A stretch of 40,093 bases of DNA from an uncultured Pelagibacteraceae bacterium (GTDB lineage Bacteria > Pseudomonadota > Alphaproteobacteria > Pelagibacterales > Pelagibacteraceae), in contig CABZPS010000007.1 in NCBI GenBank assembly GCA_902527635.1, forward strand, positions 1 to 40,093, in the 5' to 3' direction. The notes under the pieces were generated by a model. That model did no database searches. It saw nothing but the letters and a program-made list of their open reading frames with translations, and was not told where the DNA came from. Position numbers and translations under genes: made by a program. This document shows positions 28,965-38,069 of the stretch, in pieces. Position 1 is the first letter of the stretch, and each line of letters opens with the position of its first letter.

Positions 28965-29834
28965 ATGAAAAGATCTACAAAAACAATATCAATAATATTA
29001 ATATTTTTTCTTGTTATTGCAGCTGTAATTATTTCAAGAACTTTAATAGCCAATCATTTTAAAAAAAAATTTAGTAAAATACCTCCTCCCGGAATAATAG
29101 TTACAGAGGTGATAAACAAAGAATTTTCAGAAAGAATTGAAACTTTTGGCACTGCAATTTCCAAAAAATCACAAACTTTCAAAATTAAAAAAGATGACCT
29201 CCTAGGTGATTTAGAGCTTAAAGATTTTGTAAAAAAAGGAGACAAATTGATTAAGTTAAAGAGTGGAGATATTATTGCGCCATTTAGTGGTGTACTTGGT
29301 TATACCGGGCTTACTGAAGACATTTTGGTCTCAAACAATATATTCATTATTACACTAGATGATAATTCTGAAATTTACTCAGATATAAAGATTCCTGAAA
29401 GTTACTCTACATCAATAAAAAAAGGACTTCCAGTAGATGTAAAATTATCAAGCTACAAAGATAAAGTTTTTTCTGGGGAAGTTGATTTTGTTTCAAGTAG
29501 AATAAATGCAGATACACGAAGTTTATTATCTAGAATTAAAGTAAATAATTCAAACCAAGAATTAATTTCAGGGTCGTTGTTGGAGGTTAGTATAAAGTTT
29601 AATTTAAGAAATTCATTAAGTGTGCCTGATACTAGTGTGATGATTGAAGGTGATAAATCATATGTTTATAAAATTAATGGTTCAAATGTTGCTAATAAAA
29701 CTGAGGTAAAGACAGGTTTAAGAGGTGATAAAAGTATTGAGATAGTATCTGGACTTAATGAGGGGGAGACTATTGTAGCGGAGGGCCTTAAAAAAGTTAG
29801 ACCTAATGGAAAGATTAAACCTATTACAAAATAA
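28965..29834 (+). CDS. RND efflux periplasmic adaptor (HlyD/MFP family)
   Basis: N-terminal TM; IIAPFSGVLGYTGLTEDILVSN; DVKLSSYKDKVFSGEVDFVSSRINADTRSLLSRIKV; directly upstream of RND permease. Confidence 0.92.
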   Translation: MKRSTKTISIILIFFLVIAAVIISRTLIANHFKKKFSKIPPPGIIVTEVINKEFSERIETFGTAISKKSQTFKIKKDDLLGDLELKDFVKKGDKLIKLKSGDIIAPFSGVLGYTGLTEDILVSNNIFIITLDDNSEIYSDIKIPESYSTSIKKGLPVDVKLSSYKDKVFSGEVDFVSSRINADTRSLLSRIKVNNSNQELISGSLLEVSIKFNLRNSLSVPDTSVMIEGDKSYVYKINGSNVANKTEVKTGLRGDKSIEIVSGLNEGETIVAEGLKKVRPNGKIKPITK

Positions 29835-32800
29835 ATGTTTATCACTGAATTAAGTATAAAAAGACCTGCAGTATCTTGGGTAATGTCCCTAATACTAATT
29901 ATTTTTGGATTATTTGTATTTTGGAAATTGCCAGTTAGAGAGCTACCTAACGGTATTCAGCCACCTGTCGTTCAAGTTCAGGTAAACTATAACTCAGCAT
30001 CAGCGTCAATAATAGATCAAGAAGTGACGCAAGTTGTTGAGGATGTAATAGGAGGTGCTGAAGGGATAAAGAATATAGATTCTAAATCTGAAAATGGCAG
30101 GAGTACAATTAATGTTGAGTTTGATACAAGTATAGATTTAGATAATGCAGCAAATGATATTAGAGAAAGAGTTGCAAGAGTTGTAGACAATTTGCCCGCA
30201 GAGTCTGAGCCCCCGCAAATATTAAAAAGAGCAGCAGGTTTCACTACAACAATGTGGTTATCGTTGTCCTCTTCTACTTGGAGTGATCTTGAATTAGGAG
30301 ATTATGCAAAAAGATATTTGGTAGATCAATTTTCAAGTATAAAAAATGTTGGACGAATATTAGTTGGTGGTCTAAGAGAATTAAGTATTAGAGTTTGGAT
30401 AGATCCAATTAAATTAGCAGCAAATGATTTAACAATAAATGAAGTTGAAGTTGCAATGCGGGGAGAAAATATTAGTCTTCCAGCTGGCACTCTTGAGGCA
30501 GATAACATTGATCTAACGCTTAATTTAGATAAATCTTATAATGATATAGACTCAATCAAACAATTACCGATTAAAAAGACTGGTAATAAAGTTATTTTAT
30601 TATCTGATGTTGCAAATATTGAATTTGGACCTGTTTCAGAAAAAACTCTTTTTAAAGCTCAAACTAAAGATCAAATAAATTTGAAAACTGTAGGGATTGG
30701 TATTTATGCAAGAAGCGGTGCATCAACAGTTGAACTTTCTAAAGATATTAAAAAAAAAATAATTGAAATAAAAAAATCTTTACCTGAAGAATTGGACTTA
30801 AGGGTCTCATTTAATAGAGCTAACTATGTCGAGGCTGCAATTGAAGAAGTATACAAAACATTAGTTATAGCATTTATTTTAGTGGTTTTGATAATCTATT
30901 TATTCTTAGGGAATCTCAAAGCTGTAGTTGTGCCGGCTATCGCTCTTCCAGTAAGCTTAGTTGCATCTTTCTTGGGTATTTATATTTTTGGTTTATCAAT
31001 AAATATCTTTGTACTTTTAAGCTTTATATTGGCCATTGGCATAATCACAGATGATTCCGTAATCATGACGGATGCAATTTATAGAAGAATAGAGAGTGGA
31101 GAAACACCACTTGTTGCAGCCTACAAGGGATCTAAACAAATATCCTTTGCGATAATTGCAACAACACTAATTTTGGTTGCAGTGTTTCTTCCACTAATAT
31201 TTATTGAGGGAATTTCTGGAACATTATTTAAAGAAACTGCAATTGCTTTATCATTTTCAATAGTAGTTTCATCTTTTGTAGCACTAACACTATCACCAAT
31301 GCTTGCTAGTAAATTTTTGAACAAGAAAAGCTCAAAAAAAATTTTTATACAAAAATTTGAGAAAATTTTTTTAAATTTTGCCAAATTTTATAAAGAAACT
31401 TTAGATGTTATTGTTCACAAAACTAATTCAGTTGTTATTTTTATAGTTCTCATAATTATTTCTTCTATCTTATTATTTAGTTTTTCAAAAAAAGAATTGT
31501 TGCCTATGGAAGATCGTGGAGCTTATTTAATTATAGGAGCTACTGACGAAGGAAGCTCATTTGAATACACCCAAGAACAGGCACAAAAAGTTGAGGCTAG
31601 GTTAATTCCACTTTTACAATCTGAAGATAGTCCTTACTCAAGATTTATTATGCGGGTACCTGGGTTCGGAAATTCGGCAAACTCGTTTAATAGTTTTATT
31701 ATTATTGCTCTTTTAGATGATTGGAAAAAAAGAAAAAAAGGACAACAAGTAATCTTAAGAGAGGCAATTGGAAAAATTGTTACTCTCCCCCAAGCCCTAG
31801 CTTTTCCTATATCTCCACAGTCTATAAGAGTTTCTAATTACAATAAGCCAGTGCAGATGGTTATTTATGGTAATAGCTACGAAGAACTCGAAGAAATTCA
31901 AACACAAATAATTCGAAAAATTAGATCTAATAAAAACCTTTCAAGAATTGAGTCTGATTATAATAGAAATAAACCTGAGGTAAAACTAATAATAAACAAA
32001 AATAAAGCTAAAGATTTGGGAGTTTCAACAAAAGCTATAGGGGAGACTCTTGAAACTCTTTATGGCGGAAAAAAAATTACAACTTTTAATAAATTAGGTA
32101 AAGAGTATCCAATTATCTTCCAGCAATATTTGTCAGATAGAAGAAATAAAGAGGGAGTTTCAAAGATATTTGTTCGCTCTGACACAACTGGAAAATTAAT
32201 ATCACTTGCTAATTTAGTAAGCTTTAAGGAAGAAGGTTCTGCAAAGGAATTATCAAGATATAATAGACAAAGAGCAGTAACAATATCTGCAAATATTAAT
32301 GAAGGTTATACATTAATTGAAGCAATAAGATTTTTTGAAGATGTAATGGAAAATTTAGCCCCAAAAAATCAAATTGCTTGGAAAGGAAAATCTGAGGAAA
32401 TAAAAGAGACAAGTAATGAATTGTTTATAATATTTGTTTTATCTTTACTTACTGCTTATTTGGTAATGGCTGCAACTTTTAATTCTTTTATTCATCCATT
32501 TATAATTGTTTTAACCGTTCCACTAGCAATATTTGGTGGTTTAGTTTTCATATTATTTTTAAACAGCTCTGTGAATATTTTTTCTCAAATTGCTCTAATC
32601 ATTCTTATAGGTATCTCTACAAAAAATAGTATTTTAATTGTCGATTATGCCAATCGAATAAGAACTACAGGAAAAAATATTGAGTCAGCAGTTAAAGAGG
32701 CATGCTCAGTAAGGTTTAGACCAATCATCATGACATCTTTAAGTACTATGATTGCAATGATGCCTCTTGTTATAGGAAACATTGGACCGGGTGCTGGTGA

Positions 32801-32963
32801 GGGTTCAAGATTGGCTGTGGGTTCAACTATTCTAGGTGGAATGATTATTTCAACATTTTTTACATTGTATATTACTCCATCTATGTACTTAGCTTTAGCT
32901 AGAAATACAAAGAGAATAGATGAAGTTGATTTAGAACTAAAAAAAGAATTATCTAAAAAATGA
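29835..32963 (+). CDS. RND family efflux permease (AcrB/HAE-1 like)
   Basis: 1042 aa; VSWVMSLILIIFGLFVFWKLPVRELP, IGIITDDSVIMTDAIYRRI (TM4 DD), IGISTKNSILIVDYANRIR (TM10 K). Confidence 0.97.
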   Translation: MFITELSIKRPAVSWVMSLILIIFGLFVFWKLPVRELPNGIQPPVVQVQVNYNSASASIIDQEVTQVVEDVIGGAEGIKNIDSKSENGRSTINVEFDTSIDLDNAANDIRERVARVVDNLPAESEPPQILKRAAGFTTTMWLSLSSSTWSDLELGDYAKRYLVDQFSSIKNVGRILVGGLRELSIRVWIDPIKLAANDLTINEVEVAMRGENISLPAGTLEADNIDLTLNLDKSYNDIDSIKQLPIKKTGNKVILLSDVANIEFGPVSEKTLFKAQTKDQINLKTVGIGIYARSGASTVELSKDIKKKIIEIKKSLPEELDLRVSFNRANYVEAAIEEVYKTLVIAFILVVLIIYLFLGNLKAVVVPAIALPVSLVASFLGIYIFGLSINIFVLLSFILAIGIITDDSVIMTDAIYRRIESGETPLVAAYKGSKQISFAIIATTLILVAVFLPLIFIEGISGTLFKETAIALSFSIVVSSFVALTLSPMLASKFLNKKSSKKIFIQKFEKIFLNFAKFYKETLDVIVHKTNSVVIFIVLIIISSILLFSFSKKELLPMEDRGAYLIIGATDEGSSFEYTQEQAQKVEARLIPLLQSEDSPYSRFIMRVPGFGNSANSFNSFIIIALLDDWKKRKKGQQVILREAIGKIVTLPQALAFPISPQSIRVSNYNKPVQMVIYGNSYEELEEIQTQIIRKIRSNKNLSRIESDYNRNKPEVKLIINKNKAKDLGVSTKAIGETLETLYGGKKITTFNKLGKEYPIIFQQYLSDRRNKEGVSKIFVRSDTTGKLISLANLVSFKEEGSAKELSRYNRQRAVTISANINEGYTLIEAIRFFEDVMENLAPKNQIAWKGKSEEIKETSNELFIIFVLSLLTAYLVMAATFNSFIHPFIIVLTVPLAIFGGLVFILFLNSSVNIFSQIALIILIGISTKNSILIVDYANRIRTTGKNIESAVKEACSVRFRPIIMTSLSTMIAMMPLVIGNIGPGAGEGSRLAVGSTILGGMIISTFFTLYITPSMYLALARNTKRIDEVDLELKKELSKK

Positions 32964-33552
32964 TATATTTATTTTTACTAAGAGATTTACTGCACTCTGA
33001 TAATTGTCTCTTATAAAGACCAGCTTGTTTTTTTACTTTTTTGGCTAATCCAATTACCTTCTTATTCTTTTTATAATGTTTAAAATTCCCCCAACCCTCA
33101 TGGTAAGCAAGATACTGCTTGAAAGCATCTTTTTTTGAAATATTTAAAATTTTTTCTGATTTATTTGTATACCAACCAATAAAGTCTACACTATCTTTAA
33201 ATCTCGCTCTTGTGGCTAATTTATTTCCAGTCTCTTTTTTATATTGCTCCCATGTTCCTTTAACAGCTTGTGAGTAACCGAATGAACTTGACGGTCTTTT
33301 ATAAGGGATAACTCTAAAAATTTTTTGTCTTGAAGGTTTTGCTAACCAATCAAAGTCCGACTCCATTTTTATAATTGCAAGTTGAATATAAATCGGGGTG
33401 CCCCATTTTTTTTCAACTTTTTTTGTGTGCTTATACCAAAAGTATCTCTCATTAAATATTGAGCAACTATTTGAAGTGTTTGATGGAATTGATGAACAAC
33501 TTGTTAACAAAAAAAAAAATAAAATAATTAATTTATTTTTTAAATAAGCCAT
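32953..33552 (-). CDS. SLT-type lytic transglycosylase lipoprotein
   Basis: Lipobox FLLTSC; IIKMESDFDW (catalytic Glu), SSFGYSQAVKGTWEQYKKETG, LAYHEGWGNF. Confidence 0.85.
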   Translation of the reverse strand: MAYLKNKLIILFFFLLTSCSSIPSNTSNSCSIFNERYFWYKHTKKVEKKWGTPIYIQLAIIKMESDFDWLAKPSRQKIFRVIPYKRPSSSFGYSQAVKGTWEQYKKETGNKLATRARFKDSVDFIGWYTNKSEKILNISKKDAFKQYLAYHEGWGNFKHYKKNKKVIGLAKKVKKQAGLYKRQLSECSKSLSKNKYIIF

Positions 33553-33928
33553 ATTTATTTATAATTTTCTTTATGAAAATTACAACTATCACTCCCAGTA
33601 TATTTCCGAAAAGGTCTTGCCATTGAAAACTTCTTTGAGGTATTAATAAGTGAAAAACTTCTAAAATTATTGATAATACTAGCAAGTAAATTATTAATAT
33701 TTTAGTTTCGTTAAATCTATAAAAAGTAAGAAAACCTATCATTGATAACAAAATGAAGACATAAAAATGATTCGATGATATTATAAAGTCATGTGTTATT
33801 TGAGGTTGCATTTTAATATCACCATGTAGAAGAAAGCCAATCAAACTACCTGGAAAAATATATAAAAAAATCAGACAAAAGTTCAAAAAGTAAAAAATTA
33901 TTTTATTTTTGGAAAAAAATTTTAACAT
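33533..33928 (-). CDS. VanZ-like membrane protein
   Basis: Four hydrophobic segments; EVFHLLIPQRSFQWQDLFGNILGV matches the VanZ-like E..Q...pgR.....D...N..G pattern. Confidence 0.8.
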   Translation of the reverse strand: MLKFFSKNKIIFYFLNFCLIFLYIFPGSLIGFLLHGDIKMQPQITHDFIISSNHFYVFILLSMIGFLTFYRFNETKILIIYLLVLSIILEVFHLLIPQRSFQWQDLFGNILGVIVVIFIKKIINKYGLFKK

Positions 33929-33971
33929 TAATTATATAGTTTTATTTATAAATATATTTTAAAAATATAGC

Positions 33972-34685
33972 ATGAGTTTTTTAATTCTTGTAAGACATGG
34001 ACAAAGCACTTGGAATCTTGAGAAAAAATTTACAGGATGGGTTGACGTAGATATTACAGAAACAGGCAAATCTGAGGCTAAAAAAGCAGGTCAACTTATT
34101 AAGGATCAAAACCTCGAGATTAATTTTTATTATTCATCTGTTCAATTAAGAGCAAAACATACCCTAAAAATTATAAAAGAAATTTTAAATGACGAAAAAG
34201 AATTCAAATCTGCCTGGCAGCTTAACGAGAGACACTATGGAGCTCTTACTGGCTTAAATAAGATAGAAATGGCTAAAAAAATTGGTGAAAAGAAAGTGCA
34301 CGAGTTTCGTAGATCTTGGGATATGAAACCAGATGCCCTAAGTAAGGAAAGTCCATACCATCCTAGTAACATAAGTATTTATAAAAATGTTCCTGAGGAG
34401 CTTATTCCAAGCACAGAGTCTTTAAAAGATACCTACGACAGAGTAGTTAAATTTTTTAAAGAAGAAATACAAGAAAAATTGAGAGATACTAATATCTTAA
34501 TTTCTGCCCATGGCAATTCTATTAGAGCTTTATGCAAAAAACTTTTTGAATTAGATAACAATCTGATTTCAAATCTAGAAATACCTACAGGAAATCCTTT
34601 ATTGATAAAGTTAGATAATAGTTTGAAAGTCACAAAATGTGAGTATCTTGATAAAGAGAGGGCTAAAGATCTTTTAGTTTTTTGA
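33972..34685 (+). CDS. gpmA: 2,3-bisphosphoglycerate-dependent phosphoglycerate mutase
   Basis: LILVRHGQSTWNLEKKFTGWVDVDITETG, LNERHYGALTGLNK, ISAHGNSIRAL. Confidence 0.97.
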   Translation: MSFLILVRHGQSTWNLEKKFTGWVDVDITETGKSEAKKAGQLIKDQNLEINFYYSSVQLRAKHTLKIIKEILNDEKEFKSAWQLNERHYGALTGLNKIEMAKKIGEKKVHEFRRSWDMKPDALSKESPYHPSNISIYKNVPEELIPSTESLKDTYDRVVKFFKEEIQEKLRDTNILISAHGNSIRALCKKLFELDNNLISNLEIPTGNPLLIKLDNSLKVTKCEYLDKERAKDLLVF

Positions 34686-35352
34686 AAGTTTCTAAATTAG
34701 TTAAATGATAGAATTTATTTAAGCTTTCGTATCCATTAAGTTGATTCTTGTTTTGTAATTCTTTCCATACTTCTAAAATTGAAAAGTTTTTCATATTGTA
34801 ATTTTCAAACAAACTTTTATTGAAAATTTTACAACCAATATAAATAAAATTATTATCTTCACCTTTTTTCAATAAATTATCTTTTAATTTAAAGTCTCCG
34901 TTAAAACTCTTATCAAAACTTAATTTCTTATCTGCAACTAAAAGAATGCAATTCAATTTATTAGAAAAATAAAAATCTTGCATTTCATTTATTTCATTTA
35001 CGTATTTATAGTTCCACAAGGTGTCAGGATTAAAAACTAAAAAATCTTGATCTGTAGTATCTTTTACTAAATTCATTATACCACCGCCTGTATCCAAAAT
35101 ATTCTTTCCATCTTCTTTAATCTTAATATCTACTTCAAAGTTTTTCATTTTAATAAATTCATTTATTTGATCTCCAAGGTGAAATGTATTTATGAAAATT
35201 TTTTTTATACCAAGTTTGGAAATTACATTAATACAGTTTTCTAAAATTGTAATATTTTTAATTTTCAGCAAAGGCTTTGGAGTTTCAAGAGTTAGGGGAT
35301 TCAGTCTTTTACCAAAACCTGCACATAATATTAATGCAGTTCTAATTCTCAT
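34663..35352 (-). CDS. murU: Sugar-1-phosphate nucleotidyltransferase (MurU-like)
   Basis: ALILCAGFGKRLNPLTLETPKPLLKIKNITILENCI, FNPDTLWNYKYVNE; paired with AmgK-like kinase. Confidence 0.83.
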   Translation of the reverse strand: MRIRTALILCAGFGKRLNPLTLETPKPLLKIKNITILENCINVISKLGIKKIFINTFHLGDQINEFIKMKNFEVDIKIKEDGKNILDTGGGIMNLVKDTTDQDFLVFNPDTLWNYKYVNEINEMQDFYFSNKLNCILLVADKKLSFDKSFNGDFKLKDNLLKKGEDNNFIYIGCKIFNKSLFENYNMKNFSILEVWKELQNKNQLNGYESLNKFYHLTNLETFKKLKDL

Positions 35353-36293
35353 TTAATTTTTTTTTCAAAATTTTGACTTAATAATTTTTTTAAATCAAAG
35401 AATACTCCGCTTTCTTTAATACGTATATTTATTAATTCCCATGTATATGGAATTAATTTAATATACTTTTTTTTTCTATCTCTTAAAGATAAACGTGTAA
35501 AAATTCCAATTATCTTAAGATTTCTTAAAACTGACAATATTTCAAAATCATTTTTAAATTTATTTTTTATCAAATTTTTTTGTTTTTTAAGGTAGTAATC
35601 ATAAACTTTTTTTTTAAATGATTTTGATGTCTTAAATCTTACATCATCAATTAGAGATGCTAAATCGTATGCCCTATTTCCAATTAAAGCATCTTGACTA
35701 TCTATAACTCCTATTTCATCCCGGACTAGCATAAGATTTGATACATGAAAATCTCTATGGACAAACACATCGTTTTTTAAATTTAATTTTGATATCAATT
35801 CTTTGATTACTTTATTGAATTTTTTTGAAAAAGTTTTTTTTTTATAACTTTTTAGATTTTGCTCTGCATACCATTTGCTAAATAAATTGGTCTCATTGAT
35901 TAAAATTTTTTCTTTATATTTAGGAATATGATAAATCTTATTTTTAAAAATTGTTGTATTTCTATTCTTTATTAATTGTATCCTGCACAACAAATTTATT
36001 ATTTTTTTAAAATATGAAAGTTTATTTACGTTTTTTTTTTTCAAAATTTCAAATAATGTGTGGTCACCAAAATCCTGAATTTCAATATAGTTTTTATTGT
36101 AATTTTCTTTAAATAATTTTGGAGCTAAAATTTTATTTTTATTTAATATTCTATTAATTGCTTCATAAATAATTAAATTTTTAAATTTTTCTTTTTTTGC
36201 AAAGACTATTATAGAATTAATGCTTTTGCTTTTTTTTCTGTAAAAATCTCTGAAAGATGCATCACCCTTTATTTTTTTTAAATTTTTCATCAA
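35349..36293 (-). CDS. amgK: Sugar/aminoglycoside phosphotransferase family kinase (AmgK-like)
   Basis: VFVHRDFHVSNLMLVRDEIGVIDSQDALIGNRAYDLASLIDD. Confidence 0.83.
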   Translation of the reverse strand: MMKNLKKIKGDASFRDFYRKKSKSINSIIVFAKKEKFKNLIIYEAINRILNKNKILAPKLFKENYNKNYIEIQDFGDHTLFEILKKKNVNKLSYFKKIINLLCRIQLIKNRNTTIFKNKIYHIPKYKEKILINETNLFSKWYAEQNLKSYKKKTFSKKFNKVIKELISKLNLKNDVFVHRDFHVSNLMLVRDEIGVIDSQDALIGNRAYDLASLIDDVRFKTSKSFKKKVYDYYLKKQKNLIKNKFKNDFEILSVLRNLKIIGIFTRLSLRDRKKKYIKLIPYTWELINIRIKESGVFFDLKKLLSQNFEKKIK

Positions 36294-36296
36294 AAA

Positions 36297-36782
36297 TTAT
36301 AAGTTTAGACCTTTAATTTGTACTGATCTTTTTTGATAATCATCTTCATATTTAAAAAATAATTCTATCAATTTTTCAGGTTTTTTTTGAATAATCTCTG
36401 GCCATTCTACTAATGTAACTGTATTTGAATTATCTTCGAATAAACCCAGATTCTTTAATTCATCATCGTTTTTTATTCTATATAAATCATAATGATTTAT
36501 GACAAATTTATTCACATCATATTGGTTTAAAAGATTAAATGTTGGGCTTGTCACCTCAGTAATTTTCATTTTATTCTTTTGCTGAAAGGCATTCACGAAA
36601 TATTTTATAAAAGTAGTTTTGCCTACTCCCATTTCACCATATACAAAAACCATATAATTTGGTTTAACTTTAGTTAAAAAATTCTCAGCAAATTCTTTGG
36701 TATCTTTTTCAGAGTTTAAAATTATTTTTTCACTGTTAGTAGCGATAAGCATTTGGTTTGAATGGACCATTAACTCCGACAC
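36297..36782 (-). CDS. tsaE: tRNA threonylcarbamoyladenosine biosynthesis ATPase TsaE
   Basis: [17 protein letters not shown] Walker [30 protein letters not shown]. The start may be the internal ATG at 36752. Confidence 0.95.
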   Translation of the reverse strand: MSELMVHSNQMLIATNSEKIILNSEKDTKEFAENFLTKVKPNYMVFVYGEMGVGKTTFIKYFVNAFQQKNKMKITEVTSPTFNLLNQYDVNKFVINHYDLYRIKNDDELKNLGLFEDNSNTVTLVEWPEIIQKKPEKLIELFFKYEDDYQKRSVQIKGLNL

Positions 36783-38022
36783 TTATATAATCTGCTTGAT
36801 CTTTAGACAATTTAGTTAACTTTGCGCCAACTTTCTTTAAATGTAGAGTAGCAACTTTTTCATCTAAATGTTTTGGCAAAACATATACTTTATTCTCATA
36901 ATTTTTGTGATTGTTCCAAAGTTCTATTTGAGCAATTACTTGATTGGTAAATGATGCACTCATCACGAAGCTTGGATGACCAGTTGCACATCCTAGATTG
37001 ACTAGTCTGCCCTCCGCTAAAAGAATTATTCTTTTCTTACTTGGTAATTCGATTTCATGGACTTGAGGTTTAATCTCAGTCCATTTATAATTTTTTAAAG
37101 CATCAACCTGAATTTCATTATCAAAATGACCAATATTACATAGTATTGCTCTATCTTTCATTTCTCTCATATGATCAGCAGTAACAATATCTTTGTTACC
37201 AGTAGCTGTAACGATAATATCAGCTTGACCTATAGCATCCTCCATTAAAACAACCTCATAACCTTCCATAGCCGCTTGTAGTGCACAAATTGGATCTGCT
37301 TCAGTGACCAAAACTCTAGCACCACTTTGTCTGAGTGAGGCGGCGCTACCTTTTCCCACATCGCCAAAACCTGCCACAATAGCGACTTTTCCGGACATCA
37401 TTACATCTGTTGCCCTTCGTATTCCATCTACTAAACTTTCTCTACAACCATAAAGATTATCAAATTTTGATTTTGTAACGGAGTCATTAACATTTATAGC
37501 TGGAACTAACAGTGATTTATCTTTTTCCATTTTATTAAGTGCTTTAATTCCAGTTGTAGTTTCCTCAGAGACGCCTTTAACATCTTTTAATAAATCTTTA
37601 TATTCTTTATGCATTATTGCAGTAAGATCGCCTCCATCATCTAAAAGCATGTTCGGTTTCCAGTCTTTATTTCCTATGATTGATTTTTTAATACACCATA
37701 GATATTCCTCTTCTGTCTCACCTTTCCAAGCATAAACAGGTATTCCTGCTTTAGCTATAGCAGCAGCTGCATGGTCTTGAGTAGAAAAAATATTGCACGA
37801 TGACCACCTTACTTCTGCACCTAAATTGGATAATGTTTCAATCAAGACTGCTGTTTGAATAGTCATGTGCAAACAACCAATAATCTTTGCACCTTTAAGG
37901 GGATATTTCCCTCTATATTCGTCTCTTAATGCCATCAATCCAGGCATCTCACTTTCAGCTATTGAGATTTCCTTACGTCCAAACTCTGCTTGAGATATAT
38001 CTTTAACTTTAAAATCTGCCAT
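36736..38022 (-). CDS. ahcY: Adenosylhomocysteinase
   Basis: [51 protein letters not shown]-terminal [21 protein letters not shown]. Confidence 0.99.
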   Translation of the reverse strand: MADFKVKDISQAEFGRKEISIAESEMPGLMALRDEYRGKYPLKGAKIIGCLHMTIQTAVLIETLSNLGAEVRWSSCNIFSTQDHAAAAIAKAGIPVYAWKGETEEEYLWCIKKSIIGNKDWKPNMLLDDGGDLTAIMHKEYKDLLKDVKGVSEETTTGIKALNKMEKDKSLLVPAINVNDSVTKSKFDNLYGCRESLVDGIRRATDVMMSGKVAIVAGFGDVGKGSAASLRQSGARVLVTEADPICALQAAMEGYEVVLMEDAIGQADIIVTATGNKDIVTADHMREMKDRAILCNIGHFDNEIQVDALKNYKWTEIKPQVHEIELPSKKRIILLAEGRLVNLGCATGHPSFVMSASFTNQVIAQIELWNNHKNYENKVYVLPKHLDEKVATLHLKKVGAKLTKLSKDQADYISVGVNGPFKPNAYRY

Positions 38023-38069
38023 GTTGTTGACCTTCTAACAACAAAGTTTTGATTAATCAATAGAACTTT
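38023..38069 (-). promoter_or_regulatory. Structured leader of ahcY (two nested/stacked dyads)
   Basis: On the minus strand TGTTGTT-agaaggtc-AACAACA places the SD AGAAGG in the hairpin loop adjacent to ATG; preceded by palindrome TTGATTAATCAA (38049-38060) flanked by AAAGTT/AACTTT arms. Confidence 0.45.

Noticed and set aside
30017-31384. Minus-strand ORFs inside the RND permease
   Set aside because: Antisense to an intact 1042-aa RND protein; hydrophobic low-complexity translations typical of shadow ORFs.
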